Origin: JAWXBK01 sp040878185
GTDB lineage: Bacteria; Pseudomonadota; Alphaproteobacteria; Dongiales; Dongiaceae
Direction: 5' to 3'
DNA: 64,000 nucleotides
NCBI GenBank assembly: GCA_040878185.1
Contig: JBBDMS010000003.1
Coordinates: 62,001-126,000, forward strand
Position 1 is the stretch's first letter. Each line of letters begins with the position of its first letter. Of the stretch, positions 42,060 to 51,169 are shown piece after piece. The position numbers and the translations under genes are program-made. The notes below the pieces were generated by a model. That model was given only the letters and a program-made list of their open reading frames with translations. It searched no databases and was not told the DNA's origin.

Positions 42060-43136
42060 ATGGCGGTAAACACGGACCAGCAACCCCTCGTTCGTCTTCG
42101 GGGAGTCTGTAAGCAGTTTGGTGGGGTCGCGGCGGTTCATCCGCTCGACCTCACCATCGACCATGGGGATTTCCTGGCGATCCTCGGCCCGTCGGGATGC
42201 GGCAAGACCACCCTCCTCAACATCATCTCCGGCTTTCTGTTCCCCGATGCGGGCAGCATCGAAATCGACGGTCTCGATGTAACGCGCGTTCCCCCGGAGC
42301 GGCGCGCGACCAACATGGTGTTCCAGAGTTACGGTCTCTTTCCGCACATGACCGTCGAGCAGAACATCGCCTATGGGCTGCGGGTGGCGGATGCGCCGGC
42401 CGACGAGTGCAAGCGCCGTGTCGCCGAGATGGTGGCGCTGGTGCATCTGGACGGGCTCGAACGGCGCAACGTGACCGGTCTCTCCGGCGGCCAGCAGCAG
42501 CGGGTTGCGCTCGCCCGCGCGCTGATCATGCGCCCGAAGGTCCTGCTGCTCGATGAGCCGCTCGCGGCCCTCGATCTCCAGTTACGCAAGGCGATGCAGG
42601 TCGAACTCCGCCGCATCCATCGTTCGATCGGCGGAACGTTCGTGTTCGTGACGCACGATCAGGGCGAGGCCATGGCGCTCGCGAACCGGATCGCCGTCAT
42701 GCAGGGTGGACGGATCGTGCAGCAGGGAACGCCGCGCGAAATCTACGATGCGCCCCGTACGCGGTTCGTATCGACCTTCATCGGCGATGCGAACCTGCTT
42801 CGCGGCCAGGCGCACGGCGGCGCGGTCACGCTGGCGGCCGGCCCCGTTTTCGCTCAGGCGGGCGCAGACGGGCCGGTGGTGGCCGTGGTGCGGCCCGAAC
42901 AGGTCCAGATCGGACCGCCGGATGCGGTCGCCGCCTCGCCGGACCAGGTCCTGCTCGCCGGCACGGTGCAGGACGTCGTCTATGTCGGCACCTATGTGCG
43001 GTTCCAGGTCGCAGTCGACGGCTCTGAACTGATCGTTCATGCAGGCAGCGGCCGCGCCGCGCCGGTTATCGAGGTCGGCGCCCCGGTCGCGATCTGGTGG
43101 TCGCTGTCGGACCATCTGGTCCTGCCGGAAGAATAG
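42060..43136 (+). CDS. Polyamine-type ABC transporter ATP-binding protein (PotA-like)
   Basis: The 358-residue ATPase has Walker A GPSGCGKTTLLN, Q-loop MVFQSYGLFPHMTVEQN, signature LSGGQQQRVALARA, Walker B VLLLDEPLAALD and H-loop FVTHDQGEAMALA. The C-terminal TOBE domain (about 275-355, with VVAVVRPEQVQIG) is a regulatory or substrate-sensing element of this class. It lies 21 bases after the binding-protein gene. Confidence 0.93.
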   Translation: MAVNTDQQPLVRLRGVCKQFGGVAAVHPLDLTIDHGDFLAILGPSGCGKTTLLNIISGFLFPDAGSIEIDGLDVTRVPPERRATNMVFQSYGLFPHMTVEQNIAYGLRVADAPADECKRRVAEMVALVHLDGLERRNVTGLSGGQQQRVALARALIMRPKVLLLDEPLAALDLQLRKAMQVELRRIHRSIGGTFVFVTHDQGEAMALANRIAVMQGGRIVQQGTPREIYDAPRTRFVSTFIGDANLLRGQAHGGAVTLAAGPVFAQAGADGPVVAVVRPEQVQIGPPDAVAASPDQVLLAGTVQDVVYVGTYVRFQVAVDGSELIVHAGSGRAAPVIEVGAPVAIWWSLSDHLVLPEE

Positions 43137-43138
43137 CC

Positions 43139-43984
43139 GTGATTGCGCAACGCGGGCGATACGCCCTTCTCGCGCCGTCGACCGGGGTCTTTCTTCTCTG
43201 CTTCGTCGCGCCGCTTTCCTACTTCCTGCTGTTGAGTTTCTATCGGATCGTCAGCTATCAAATCGATACGACGATCACGGGCGAGAACTACATCGTTGTC
43301 TGGCGCGACTACTTCCGGTCGCTCAGCTTTACCTTCGCAATCGCGCTGGCGGTCGCCCTGTCCGTCACGGCGCTCGCGTTCGGCTTTGCATTCTATGTCC
43401 GGTTCAAAGCCGGACGCTTCGGTATCCTGCTGATCTTCGTCGCGCTGATCACCCTGTTCGGCGGCTATCTGACCAAGATCTATGTCTGGAAGACGATTCT
43501 CGGCCAGACCGGCATCCTCAACACGACCCTAATGACGCTCGGCGTGATCGACGAGCCGATCGGCCTGTTTCTCTATAATCCTTTCGCGGTCATCGTGACG
43601 CTCGGACATTATCTGATGCCGCTCGCGGTCCTGCCGATCTACGGATCGCTGCGCAACATCGCCGACACGCCGTTGCGCGGCGCGCGAGATCTCGGCGCCA
43701 GCCGCTGGCGCGTCTTCTTCGATATCATCCTGCCGCAATGCCGGATCGGCATCGTGTTCTCGTTTGCGTTGTCTTTTTTGTTTGCGGCCGGTGATTACGT
43801 CACGCCGCTGCTCGTCGGCGGGCCGTATACATCCATGCTCGGCGTCATCATCCAGCTTCAGTTCGGTATGCGCTTCAACGCACCGCTGGGTGCGGCGATG
43901 GCCTTTACGGCGATCGGAATCTGTATTCTGGTGATCGGCAGTTTCGATCTGTTGCTGCGGCGCCTGCTCAGGGTACCGACATGA
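43139..43984 (+). CDS. Polyamine-type ABC transporter permease (PotB-like)
   Basis: The start is at a GTG 2 bases after the ATPase stop, with GGAAGAA upstream, giving 281 residues. It has six membrane spans, beginning LLAPSTGVFLLCFVAPLSYFL. The EAA loop is LRGARDLGASRWRVFFDIIL. The segment AGDYVTPLLVGGPYTSMLG is conserved in PotB. It forms the channel with the next permease, whose ATG overlaps the stop of this gene by 4 bases. Confidence 0.92.
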   Translation: MIAQRGRYALLAPSTGVFLLCFVAPLSYFLLLSFYRIVSYQIDTTITGENYIVVWRDYFRSLSFTFAIALAVALSVTALAFGFAFYVRFKAGRFGILLIFVALITLFGGYLTKIYVWKTILGQTGILNTTLMTLGVIDEPIGLFLYNPFAVIVTLGHYLMPLAVLPIYGSLRNIADTPLRGARDLGASRWRVFFDIILPQCRIGIVFSFALSFLFAAGDYVTPLLVGGPYTSMLGVIIQLQFGMRFNAPLGAAMAFTAIGICILVIGSFDLLLRRLLRVPT

Positions 43985-44751
43985 TCTCGAAGCTGGTCTG
44001 GACCCTGTTCATTGCTTTCTGCTGCATTTTCCTGCTGTCGCCGCTGGTCATTCTCGCCGTGTTCTGTTTCAGCGAGGATCGCGCGATCGCGTTTCCGATC
44101 AACGAATTCGGATTCAAATGGTGGGGCGAGCTGTTCGCCAATCCGACCTTCTGGCCGTCGGCACGGAACAGTATGGTCGTCGTCGCCGTGACCGGGACGG
44201 TCAGTACCATCATCGGCACGCTGGCGGCGTTCGCGCTTGCGCGCATGGCAAGCGCCCGCGCGGGTATCTGGATTGCGCTGCTCACCCTGCCGGTCATGCT
44301 GCCGCCGCTGGTGCTCGGCGTGGCGCTGCTGTCTTTTTTCTCGCGCGCCGGGATCTCGCTGGGGCTCGATACGGTCATCCTTGCGCATATCCTTTTTACC
44401 CAGCCGTTCGTCATCCTGATCGTCCATGCCACCATGGTCGGCTTCGATTATGCCGCGGTCGCTTCAGCGCGCGATCTTGGGGCCAGTCCCTTCTACGCGT
44501 TCCGGACCGTCACACTGCCGATCGTGCGCCCGTCCATCATCGGCGCGGCTTTGGTGGCGATGGCGATCTCGCTCGACGATTTCATCATCACCTTCTTCAC
44601 GATCGGTGGCGGCAATACCCTGCCGACATTCCTTTGGGGTATGCTGCGCAAAGGCATAACGCCACAGCTCAACATCGTGGCAATGATGCTGATGTCGCTG
44701 ACGATCGCGATCAGCATCATTGCCATGCGCCTCACGCGCTATCGCGGCTAG
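43981..44751 (+). CDS. Polyamine-type ABC transporter permease (PotC-like)
   Basis: The 256-residue partner permease has six spans. The N-terminus carries LLSPLVILAVFCFSEDRAIA and WWGELFANPTFWPSARNS, typical of PotC. The EAA loop is ASARDLGASPFYAFRTVTLP, followed by SLDDFIITFFTIGGGNTLP, which is diagnostic of this group. It completes a full four-part importer encoded by contiguous genes. Confidence 0.92.
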   Translation: MISKLVWTLFIAFCCIFLLSPLVILAVFCFSEDRAIAFPINEFGFKWWGELFANPTFWPSARNSMVVVAVTGTVSTIIGTLAAFALARMASARAGIWIALLTLPVMLPPLVLGVALLSFFSRAGISLGLDTVILAHILFTQPFVILIVHATMVGFDYAAVASARDLGASPFYAFRTVTLPIVRPSIIGAALVAMAISLDDFIITFFTIGGGNTLPTFLWGMLRKGITPQLNIVAMMLMSLTIAISIIAMRLTRYRG

Positions 44752-44766
44752 CAGCCGGCAGTCAGG

Positions 44767-45366
44767 GTGATCTTGGTGGGTGCGGAGGATCCTCGCGCGG
44801 AATCCGGTCGGGCTGTTACGGGCGCCGTGCTCGTGGCATCGGCTGCATCATCGCCGCTCATTGCCGATCTGACCGCGGCGCTGCAGCAGCGCGGCATTGC
44901 GGTGCGCTCAGCGGCCGCGCTATCGGCCGGAGAATCGCCGGTTTTTGTCGCACTCGCGCATGTGGCAGCGGGCGCCGATCTGCCGGCGAGCGATCGCGAC
45001 GGATTTGCCGACGAGGTCACGGCGCTCGTCGAACCGGTGCTGACCGGGCTTCGCCAGGCAATCGAGCGCCTGCGCGAGACCGGCGGGGCGATCGTGACGT
45101 TGCTGGTCGGCGCGGCGGGCCGGCCCGGCAACGATCTTCTGTTCGAGGCGGTCGGCGGCGCCGTCGCAAATCTCACCCGATCGGCGGCGCTTCACGCCGG
45201 CAAGTCGGGCTATCGCGTCCGGGTTAACTTTATCCGGACCGGGCGCAGCGACGCGGCGGCGATCGCGTCCGCGGCCGATGCGATCGCGTGGCTCGGCAAC
45301 GAAGATACCGGTTTCGTTACGGGCATCGAAATCGACCTCGATCGGGCGGCGCATTATGGCCGCTGA
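44767..45366 (+). CDS. Catalytically degenerate SDR-like protein
   Basis: The 199-residue protein starts at a GTG 15 bases after the permease. It resembles the second half of an SDR (AIVTLLVGAAGRPGNDLLFE, then VANLTRSAALHAGKSGYRVR and VNFIRTG), but it lacks the N-terminal TGxxxGxG loop. The catalytic YxxxK is FEAVG. It is therefore probably not an oxidoreductase. Its end overlaps the start of an intact SDR by 11 bases, so the two may form a heteromer or a pseudoenzyme pair. FabI-like or subunit roles are only speculation. Confidence 0.7.
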   Translation: MILVGAEDPRAESGRAVTGAVLVASAASSPLIADLTAALQQRGIAVRSAAALSAGESPVFVALAHVAAGADLPASDRDGFADEVTALVEPVLTGLRQAIERLRETGGAIVTLLVGAAGRPGNDLLFEAVGGAVANLTRSAALHAGKSGYRVRVNFIRTGRSDAAAIASAADAIAWLGNEDTGFVTGIEIDLDRAAHYGR

Positions 45367-46156
45367 TCTTTCTGGACGCACGGCGCTGGTGACGGGTGCG
45401 GCATCCGGGCTCGGCGCTGCAATCGTCGAGCGGCTGGTCCGCGCCGGCGCCAGGGTCATCGTGAGCGACCGTCATGCGGCACAAGGTCTGGCTTTGTGCC
45501 AACGCCTGGCGGGCGACGGGCACGATGTCGACTTCGTCGAGCACGATGTAGCCGATGGGGCGAGCTGGCAGCGAACGCTCCAACATATTCGGGCGGGCGG
45601 CGGCGCACTCGACATCCTCGTCAACAATGCCGGAATTCAGCAGGCAAAAACCATCGAGGAAGCCAATACAGACGATCTGCGCACCCATATGCGGGTCAAT
45701 CTGGGCGGGGTGCATCTCGGGACTCTGCGTGGCATCGCGGCAATGGCAGATCGTGCCGGCCGACCGGCGGGCGCGATCGTGAACGTCATTTCGACCTACG
45801 GGCTCGTCGGCGAAGAATTCAACGCGCCCTATTGCGCCAGCAAGGGTGCCGCCCGGGCGGTGACCCAGGCTGCGGCGCGCTATTGCCGCGAACGTCGCTT
45901 GCCGGTGCGCGTCAACGCGGTCCACCCGGGCTGCATCATAACGCCGCTGGTCGAGCGCGAGCATCGCGAGACGCTTGCCAAGCTGCCCGGCGGCGATGGC
46001 GCGGCGCTCTGGGAGGAATGGCGCCTCGAACATCCGATCGGGCGGCTCGGCCAGCCGGCCGACATTGCCGCCGCCGTCCTGTTCCTGGTCTCGGATGGCG
46101 CCGCGGCGATCTCCGGCCTCGATCTGCCGGTCGATGGCGGTTATCTCGCGCAGTAG
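45356..46156 (+). CDS. SDR-family oxidoreductase
   Basis: I place the start at the ATG at 45356 inside the end of the previous gene, giving 266 residues. The cofactor loop is TGAASGLGAAIV, followed by VIVSDRHAA with an Asp favouring NAD. NNAG is at about 90, and the active site is in SVISTYGLVGEEF-like sequence (VISTYGLVGEEFNA), PYCASKGAARAV. The C-terminus is SGLDLPVDGGYLAQ, the normal SDR ending. It would oxidise or reduce an alcohol or keto intermediate of the transported compound. Confidence 0.9.
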   Translation: MAADLSGRTALVTGAASGLGAAIVERLVRAGARVIVSDRHAAQGLALCQRLAGDGHDVDFVEHDVADGASWQRTLQHIRAGGGALDILVNNAGIQQAKTIEEANTDDLRTHMRVNLGGVHLGTLRGIAAMADRAGRPAGAIVNVISTYGLVGEEFNAPYCASKGAARAVTQAAARYCRERRLPVRVNAVHPGCIITPLVEREHRETLAKLPGGDGAALWEEWRLEHPIGRLGQPADIAAAVLFLVSDGAAAISGLDLPVDGGYLAQ

Positions 46157-46195
46157 AACGGTCTGCGCCGGCAGGCTAACCAGATCGACGTTTCT

Positions 46196-46864
46196 TCAGA
46201 GCCAGGCGGCCAGCGATTCGACGCAGAGACGGGGGCTCGCCAGAACCAGTTTGCCGGTTTTCCTGCCGATGTCGTCCGCGAGATGCGCCATCGAAGCCTG
46301 CGCCAGAACGATCAGTTCGTTGTCCTGTGCAAGCTTTGCCGCGGCTTCGCTGACGATCGCATCGTGGCGCTCCTGATCGCCGGCAAATTTGGCACGATAG
46401 GCTTCCTCCTCGAGTACCGTGGTGATTTTGACCGATCGGCCTTTCGCCGCCGCATGGCTTTCGAGCAGTCCGCTACTCGCGGAAACCGTGCTCGACGCCG
46501 TGCATAGAAGACCGATCCTGGTACCCTCGCTGACGGCACGCTCGGCCATGGCATCGTCGATCTTGAGAAACGGCACTGTCACGCTTTTTCGCGCGGCATC
46601 GACGGCCGGCGAGGTCGACGAGCAGGTCGACAGGACCAGATCGGCGCCGGCCTGTTCCGCCATCTCGCCGTAACGGGTCATACGCTGCGTGATCGATGCG
46701 TCGAGCCCGCCATTGGCGAGCAAATCGGCGAGCAGCTTTTCATCGACGAAATGAAACACCTCGACGCCGGGATGGCGCTGTTTGGTGAGGCCATCCATCA
46801 ACCCGGCGAGACCGAGCACGGTGTGGATCATGCCGATCCGTTTGGCGGGTTTCCGATCTGTCAC
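46196..46864 (-). CDS. Asp/Glu/hydantoin racemase-family protein, one-cysteine variant
   Basis: The 222-residue protein has the family fold, with the first catalytic region at LVLSTCSSTSPAVD (Cys81). The second position, normally a Cys, lies in LIVLAQASMAHLAD and has none. Two-base racemases need both cysteines, so this protein may be a decarboxylase- or isomerase-like member (as in the arylmalonate decarboxylase branch) or may act on another substrate. It is transcribed leftward, with the GntR gene 45 bases upstream in the same direction. Confidence 0.8.
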   Translation of the reverse strand: MTDRKPAKRIGMIHTVLGLAGLMDGLTKQRHPGVEVFHFVDEKLLADLLANGGLDASITQRMTRYGEMAEQAGADLVLSTCSSTSPAVDAARKSVTVPFLKIDDAMAERAVSEGTRIGLLCTASSTVSASSGLLESHAAAKGRSVKITTVLEEEAYRAKFAGDQERHDAIVSEAAAKLAQDNELIVLAQASMAHLADDIGRKTGKLVLASPRLCVESLAAWL

Positions 46865-46909
46865 GCGAGGTTCCTTTCGTGAGCCGGCTGGAAGAAAGGG
46901 CGGGCGGCG

Positions 46910-47554
46910 CTAGAGAAATTTGATGAGATGCTCGCTTGAAACTGCGATGTCGTGCTGGACCGACGCGCCCACCGCCACGGCATTGCCGCGACGCAGGGCG
47001 GTAATGATCTCGCCATGGCACTCGTTTGCGTCGTACTGAAAGCGCCCGATCTTGAAAAGATTGTTGAGAAACGGTCCGACCTGGAGCCACAGCACCTCGA
47101 TGAAATTCAGAAGGCTCGGCGAATCGCCGGCCTGATAAAGCGTAAAATGGAATTCCTCGTTCAGTCGCAGGTAAAGCCGCGCGTTTTCGGCCTTGGTCGC
47201 ATCGTGCATCCGTTTATCGAGGCGCTCCAGTTCCAGCGGCAGCTTGGCATCCGCCTTGCCGGCGGCCAGTTCACCCGCGAGCCCTTCGAGCGCCAGCCGG
47301 ATTTTCGTGAGTTCCTCGAACTTCGTCCGCGTCAGTTGCGGCACGACGATCGACCGGTTGGGCAGAACCTCGAGCGCATGTTCGGCGACAAGCTGTTTCA
47401 GCGCTTCCCGCACCGGGGTCGGCGATACCCCGTACTCGATTGCCAGATTGCGGATCCGCAGAACCTCGCCCGGGGCAACCTGCCCCGACATGATGCTGTT
47501 CTTGATTTGCAGATAGGCTTTTTCGTTCAGCGTTTCATGTCTGATCTGTGTCAT
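46910..47554 (-). CDS. GntR-family (FCD) regulator
   Basis: I place the start at 47554 (MTQIRHETLNEKAY), giving 214 residues; 32 further upstream codons are open but lack family character. The winged helix at about 8-75 has GEVLRIRNLAIEYGVSPTPV and REALKQLVAEHALE. The FCD domain follows, with LNEEFHFTLYQAGDSPSLLN and ECHGEIITALRRGN. It is the regulator nearest to the shared ATATATCATAT sites at 39502 and 49155 and so the best candidate to bind them. It is upstream of, and probably co-transcribed with, the racemase gene. Confidence 0.88.
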   Translation of the reverse strand: MTQIRHETLNEKAYLQIKNSIMSGQVAPGEVLRIRNLAIEYGVSPTPVREALKQLVAEHALEVLPNRSIVVPQLTRTKFEELTKIRLALEGLAGELAAGKADAKLPLELERLDKRMHDATKAENARLYLRLNEEFHFTLYQAGDSPSLLNFIEVLWLQVGPFLNNLFKIGRFQYDANECHGEIITALRRGNAVAVGASVQHDIAVSSEHLIKFL

Positions 47555-47703
47555 CTCGTCGACCGATCGTTGTGCGCTCGCCCGCCGATCGTGGGCCCCC
47601 GTTGCGACTATAGGCGAAGCAATGCCTGTGAGAAAACCGGGACTTCCCATCGCTTATGCGTTGGGTCCCCGTTGTCGGTACAGAGCGCTCGGCAGGGCCG
47701 GGT

Positions 47704-49110
47704 TCATGCCGGTCGCGCCGATGCCGGCAGGTCCGCCAGGGTGGCATCGAGCGAGACCCGCAAGCGGCGGACCATTTCGTCGATCTCGGACGGACTGATC
47801 GTCAGCGGCGGCGAGAATGCGAGAATATCGCTGTTGAGCAGCGGCCGGGTGAGGAGGCCGTTCTTCAACGCGTGATTGTTGACGCGGCGGGCCATCCCGA
47901 TCTCGGCGGGGAAGGGGACGCGCGCCGTCTTGCTGGCGGATAGTTCGATACCGGCAATCAGCCCCACGCCGCGAACCTCGCCGACCAGCGGATGCGAGCC
48001 GATCTCGCTTGCCAGCTTCTTCTGCAGATAGGCACCGCTGCTCGCCGCGTTTCCGATCAGGTTTTCGCGCTCCATGATCGCAATGTTGGCGAGCCCGGCT
48101 GCCGCTGCGACCGGATGAGCCGAATAGGTAAAGCCGTGGCCGAACACCTGCGTCTCGCCCATGTTGGCAAGCAACTCATTCCAGACCCGGTCGGATACGA
48201 TCGTACCGGAGAGCGGCTGATAGCCGCTGGTGACGCCCTTTGCGAAGGTCATGATGTCGGGCCGGATATCGAGCAGATGTGAACCGAACCAGGTGCCGAG
48301 CCGGCCGAACCCGCAGATGACTTCATCGGCGATCATCAATATGTCGTGGCGATCGAGCACCGCCTGAATTTGCGGGAAGTAATTTGCCGGCGGCACGATC
48401 ACCCCGCCCGCGCCCATGATCGGTTCGGCAATGAAGGCACCGACGGTGTCCGGTCCTTCTTTTTCGATCAGCTGCTCGAGGTCGGTCGCCAGCCGCTTCG
48501 CGAAAGCCTCGCCGGTCTCGCCGGGCTGTGCATCGCGATAGGGATAGGGGGCGGACGTGCGCAACACGCGATCGATCGGCAGGTCGAAGGCCTGATGCAC
48601 CGTGTCGAGCCCGGTCAGGCTGCCCGCTGCAATCGTAACGCCGTGATAGGCGCGATCGCGGGCGATGATTTTCTTCTTCTTGGGCCGGCCGCGCATATTA
48701 TTGAAGTACCAGACCAGCTTGATCGCCGTGTCGTTCGCATCCGATCCGGACGTGCCGAACAAAACGCGGCGCAAGCCATCGGGCGTCTTGCTCGCGATGC
48801 GTTCGGCGAGAAGGATTGCGGGCTCGTTACTCATCGATGCGAACGTGTGGTAATAGGGCAGCTTCTGAACCTGGCGGTAGATCGCTTCCGCGATCTCCTC
48901 GCGCCCATAGCCGACGTTGACGCACCACAAACCGGCCAGCCCGTCGATGTATTCGTTGCCGCGCGAATCCCGGATGAAGATGCCCTGACCGCTTTCGACG
49001 ACGATCGGCCCGTTCTCCGCATGGGCCCGGAGGGCCGTGTAGGGATGAAAGAAATGGTCCCGGTCGATCTGTTCGAGCGAGATGTTTCTCGGTCCTGCCG
49101 TCGGCGTCAT
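47704..49110 (-). CDS. Class III (omega-type) aminotransferase
   Basis: The 468-residue PLP enzyme has GTSGSDANDTAIKLVWYFNN, the aromatic-His pair in ARDRAYHGVTIA, the Asp in LMIADEVICGFGRLGT and the Schiff-base Lys in MTFAKGVTSGYQPL. FTYSAHPVAAAAGLANI is typical of the omega-amino-acid:pyruvate group. It may take amino groups from polyamines, beta-alanine or taurine-like amines, which fits the upstream polyamine-type transporter. It diverges from the OtnK-like gene across an AT-rich palindrome. Confidence 0.92.
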   Translation of the reverse strand: MTPTAGPRNISLEQIDRDHFFHPYTALRAHAENGPIVVESGQGIFIRDSRGNEYIDGLAGLWCVNVGYGREEIAEAIYRQVQKLPYYHTFASMSNEPAILLAERIASKTPDGLRRVLFGTSGSDANDTAIKLVWYFNNMRGRPKKKKIIARDRAYHGVTIAAGSLTGLDTVHQAFDLPIDRVLRTSAPYPYRDAQPGETGEAFAKRLATDLEQLIEKEGPDTVGAFIAEPIMGAGGVIVPPANYFPQIQAVLDRHDILMIADEVICGFGRLGTWFGSHLLDIRPDIMTFAKGVTSGYQPLSGTIVSDRVWNELLANMGETQVFGHGFTYSAHPVAAAAGLANIAIMERENLIGNAASSGAYLQKKLASEIGSHPLVGEVRGVGLIAGIELSASKTARVPFPAEIGMARRVNNHALKNGLLTRPLLNSDILAFSPPLTISPSEIDEMVRRLRVSLDATLADLPASARPA

Positions 49111-49154
49111 GGCCCCGTCTCCTTGCTGCCCGGGCGTTGCCGGGTTCGAGTATA

Positions 49155-49169
49155 GATATATAATATATC
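49155..49169. promoter_or_regulatory. AT-rich palindrome, candidate GntR operator
   Basis: GATATAT-A-ATATATC is a perfect 7-1-7 inverted repeat in the divergent gap between the aminotransferase and the OtnK-like gene. It continues as ATATATCATAT (49163-49173), identical to the sequence at 39508-39518 in front of the M24/transporter operon. It could serve both flanking promoters. Confidence 0.55.
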
Positions 49170-49259
49170 ATATCTGACGGCGCGCAACGGCGGCACCCAA
49201 CGGCGGCAATCCTGGGCGGCAGTGAACTGGGTCGATAAGGAAAAACATCAGAAAGGCGA

Positions 49260-50537
49260 ATGGGCACGATGGCATTGCTGCTCGGCTGTATCGCCGATGA
49301 CATGACCGGCGCCACCGATCTGGGGTCCTCGCTGGTCCGCGCGGGCGTGCCGACATTGCTCACGGTCGGCGTACCGTCTGGTCCGCTCGAAACGGCGACG
49401 GCTGGCGCCATCGTGATCGCGCTCAAGTCGCGCATGCTGCCGGCGCAGGACGCCGTCGAACAATCGCTCGCCGCGCAGGCTTGGCTCCAGGCGGCTGGCG
49501 TGCATCAGTTTCTGTTTAAGTACTGCTCGACATTCGATTCGACCGACGCCGGCAATATCGGTCCGGTCGGCGATGCGCTGCTCGACGCGACCGGCGAGAG
49601 CTGCACCATTGTGTGCCCGTCTTATCCTGCCAATCGGCGAACGGTCTATCAGGGCAATCTCTTCGTCGGCGCCCAGCTTCTGTCGGAATCGCCGATGCGA
49701 GACCATCCGTTGACGCCGATGACCGACGCAAATCTGGTGCGCGTCCTTTCGCGTCAGACGCAGCGTCCGGTCGGCCTCGTTGCCTATGACGATGTCGTCC
49801 GCGGGCCCGCTGCGATTGCCGAACGCCTCGATCTGCTGCGACGCGAGGGTATCGCCTATGCGGTCGTCGACGCGATCGACGATCGGCATTTGGCCGACAT
49901 TGCCATCGCCTGTCGCGGTCGCCGCCTGGTGACTGGCGGTGCCGCTATCGCTGCCGGGCTCGTGGAGAATTTCAGGAATCGCGGATTGCTGGCGGATGTT
50001 GTCGATGGCGGAATATCCGCCTGGCCGGCTGGCCCGGCCGCGATCATGGCTGGATCGAGTTCGACGGCGACGCTGGCCCAGGTTTCTGCGGCACGCGTGC
50101 GCTGGCCGTCCTGGCAGCTCGATCCGCTCGCGCTCGCCGAAGGCGGCGGGCATGTGGACGACGCCGGCGCCTGGGCGACCCGGCACATGACATTGTCGCC
50201 CGTGATGATCTACGCGAGCACGACGCCGGAGTCCCTGAGAGAAATCCGCAGCCGGCTCGGGCGGGATCGGGCCGGTGCTTTGATCGAACAGGCGTTCGCG
50301 CAGATCGCCGAGCGTCTGGTGGCGGCCGGGCTGCGCCGCCTGATCGTGGCCGGCGGCGAAACCTCCGGTGCGGTCGTTGCCGGGCTCGGCATTCGCGCGT
50401 TGCAGATCGGTCCTCCTATTGCGCCCGGTGTGCCCTGGACGTTGAGCCGTGGCGAACCGGCGATAGCCTTGGCGCTGAAATCAGGTAACTTCGGCGGGCC
50501 GCAGTTCTTTATCGAGGCGCTGGAGATGCTGCCATGA
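49260..50537 (+). CDS. otnK: Four-carbon acid sugar kinase family protein (OtnK-like)
   Basis: The 425-residue protein has the DUF1537 N-terminal domain with IADDMTGATDLGSSLVRAGV and KYCSTFDSTDAGNIGPVGDA, and the nucleotide-binding C-terminal domain with GSSSTATLAQV and the Gly-rich IVAGGETSGAVVAGLG. OtnK-type enzymes phosphorylate 3-oxo-tetronates. The next gene encodes the matching class II aldolase/decarboxylase, with a 4-base overlap, which supports the assignment. The upstream OtnI or dehydrogenase step is not obvious here. An alternative start is at 49269. Confidence 0.88.
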   Translation: MGTMALLLGCIADDMTGATDLGSSLVRAGVPTLLTVGVPSGPLETATAGAIVIALKSRMLPAQDAVEQSLAAQAWLQAAGVHQFLFKYCSTFDSTDAGNIGPVGDALLDATGESCTIVCPSYPANRRTVYQGNLFVGAQLLSESPMRDHPLTPMTDANLVRVLSRQTQRPVGLVAYDDVVRGPAAIAERLDLLRREGIAYAVVDAIDDRHLADIAIACRGRRLVTGGAAIAAGLVENFRNRGLLADVVDGGISAWPAGPAAIMAGSSSTATLAQVSAARVRWPSWQLDPLALAEGGGHVDDAGAWATRHMTLSPVMIYASTTPESLREIRSRLGRDRAGALIEQAFAQIAERLVAAGLRRLIVAGGETSGAVVAGLGIRALQIGPPIAPGVPWTLSRGEPAIALALKSGNFGGPQFFIEALEMLP

Positions 50538-51169
50538 GCGACGCAAAGGTTCGCGAAGCCATCGCCCGGTTCGGACGGTCACTGTTCGAGCGCCGCCTGA
50601 CATTCGGCAGCACCGGCAATATCAGCGTTCGGACCGCCGAGGGCTGGCTCGTGACCCCGACGGGAAGTTCGCTCGGTCGGCTCGATCCAGCGGAATTGAC
50701 GAAGATCGACGAGACCGGTCGGGTTCTCTCGGGCAACCCGCCGACCAAGGAACTCGCTCTGCATCTGGCAATGTACCGGGAACGGCCGGCTGCGAGCGCG
50801 GTGGTGCATCTGCATTCGACGCATTCGGTCGCTGTCTCCTGTCTCGCCGATGTCGATCCCGACAACGTGCTGCCGCCGATCACGGCGTATTACGTGATGC
50901 GGGTCGGCCGCTTGCCGCTCGTGCCCTATCATCCACCGGGCGATGCGACCCTGGTCGATGCCGTGCGCCTGCACGCGTCGAAGCACGCTGCGATCCTGAT
51001 GGCCAATCACGGTCCGATCGTCGCCAGCCGGTCTCTCGAAGCCGCGATCGATGCCACCGAAGAGCTCGAAGAAACCGCCCGGCTGTTTCTGCTGTTGCGG
51101 GGCGAACGCACCCGCTGGCTGAGCGACGAGCAGGTTGCCGATCTTCACCGTCGTTTTCCGCCCGACTGA
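50534..51169 (+). CDS. otnC: Class II aldolase family protein (OtnC-like decarboxylase)
   Basis: The 211-residue protein has the zinc-binding fuculose-aldolase fold: RRLTFGSTGNISVRT for phosphate binding, HLHSTHSVAVSCL with the zinc His residues, and LMANHGPIVA with the third His. As the partner of OtnK it should decarboxylate 3-oxo-tetronate 4-phosphate to dihydroxyacetone phosphate. It is translationally coupled to otnK (ATGA overlap). Confidence 0.87.
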   Translation: MSDAKVREAIARFGRSLFERRLTFGSTGNISVRTAEGWLVTPTGSSLGRLDPAELTKIDETGRVLSGNPPTKELALHLAMYRERPAASAVVHLHSTHSVAVSCLADVDPDNVLPPITAYYVMRVGRLPLVPYHPPGDATLVDAVRLHASKHAAILMANHGPIVASRSLEAAIDATEELEETARLFLLLRGERTRWLSDEQVADLHRRFPPD

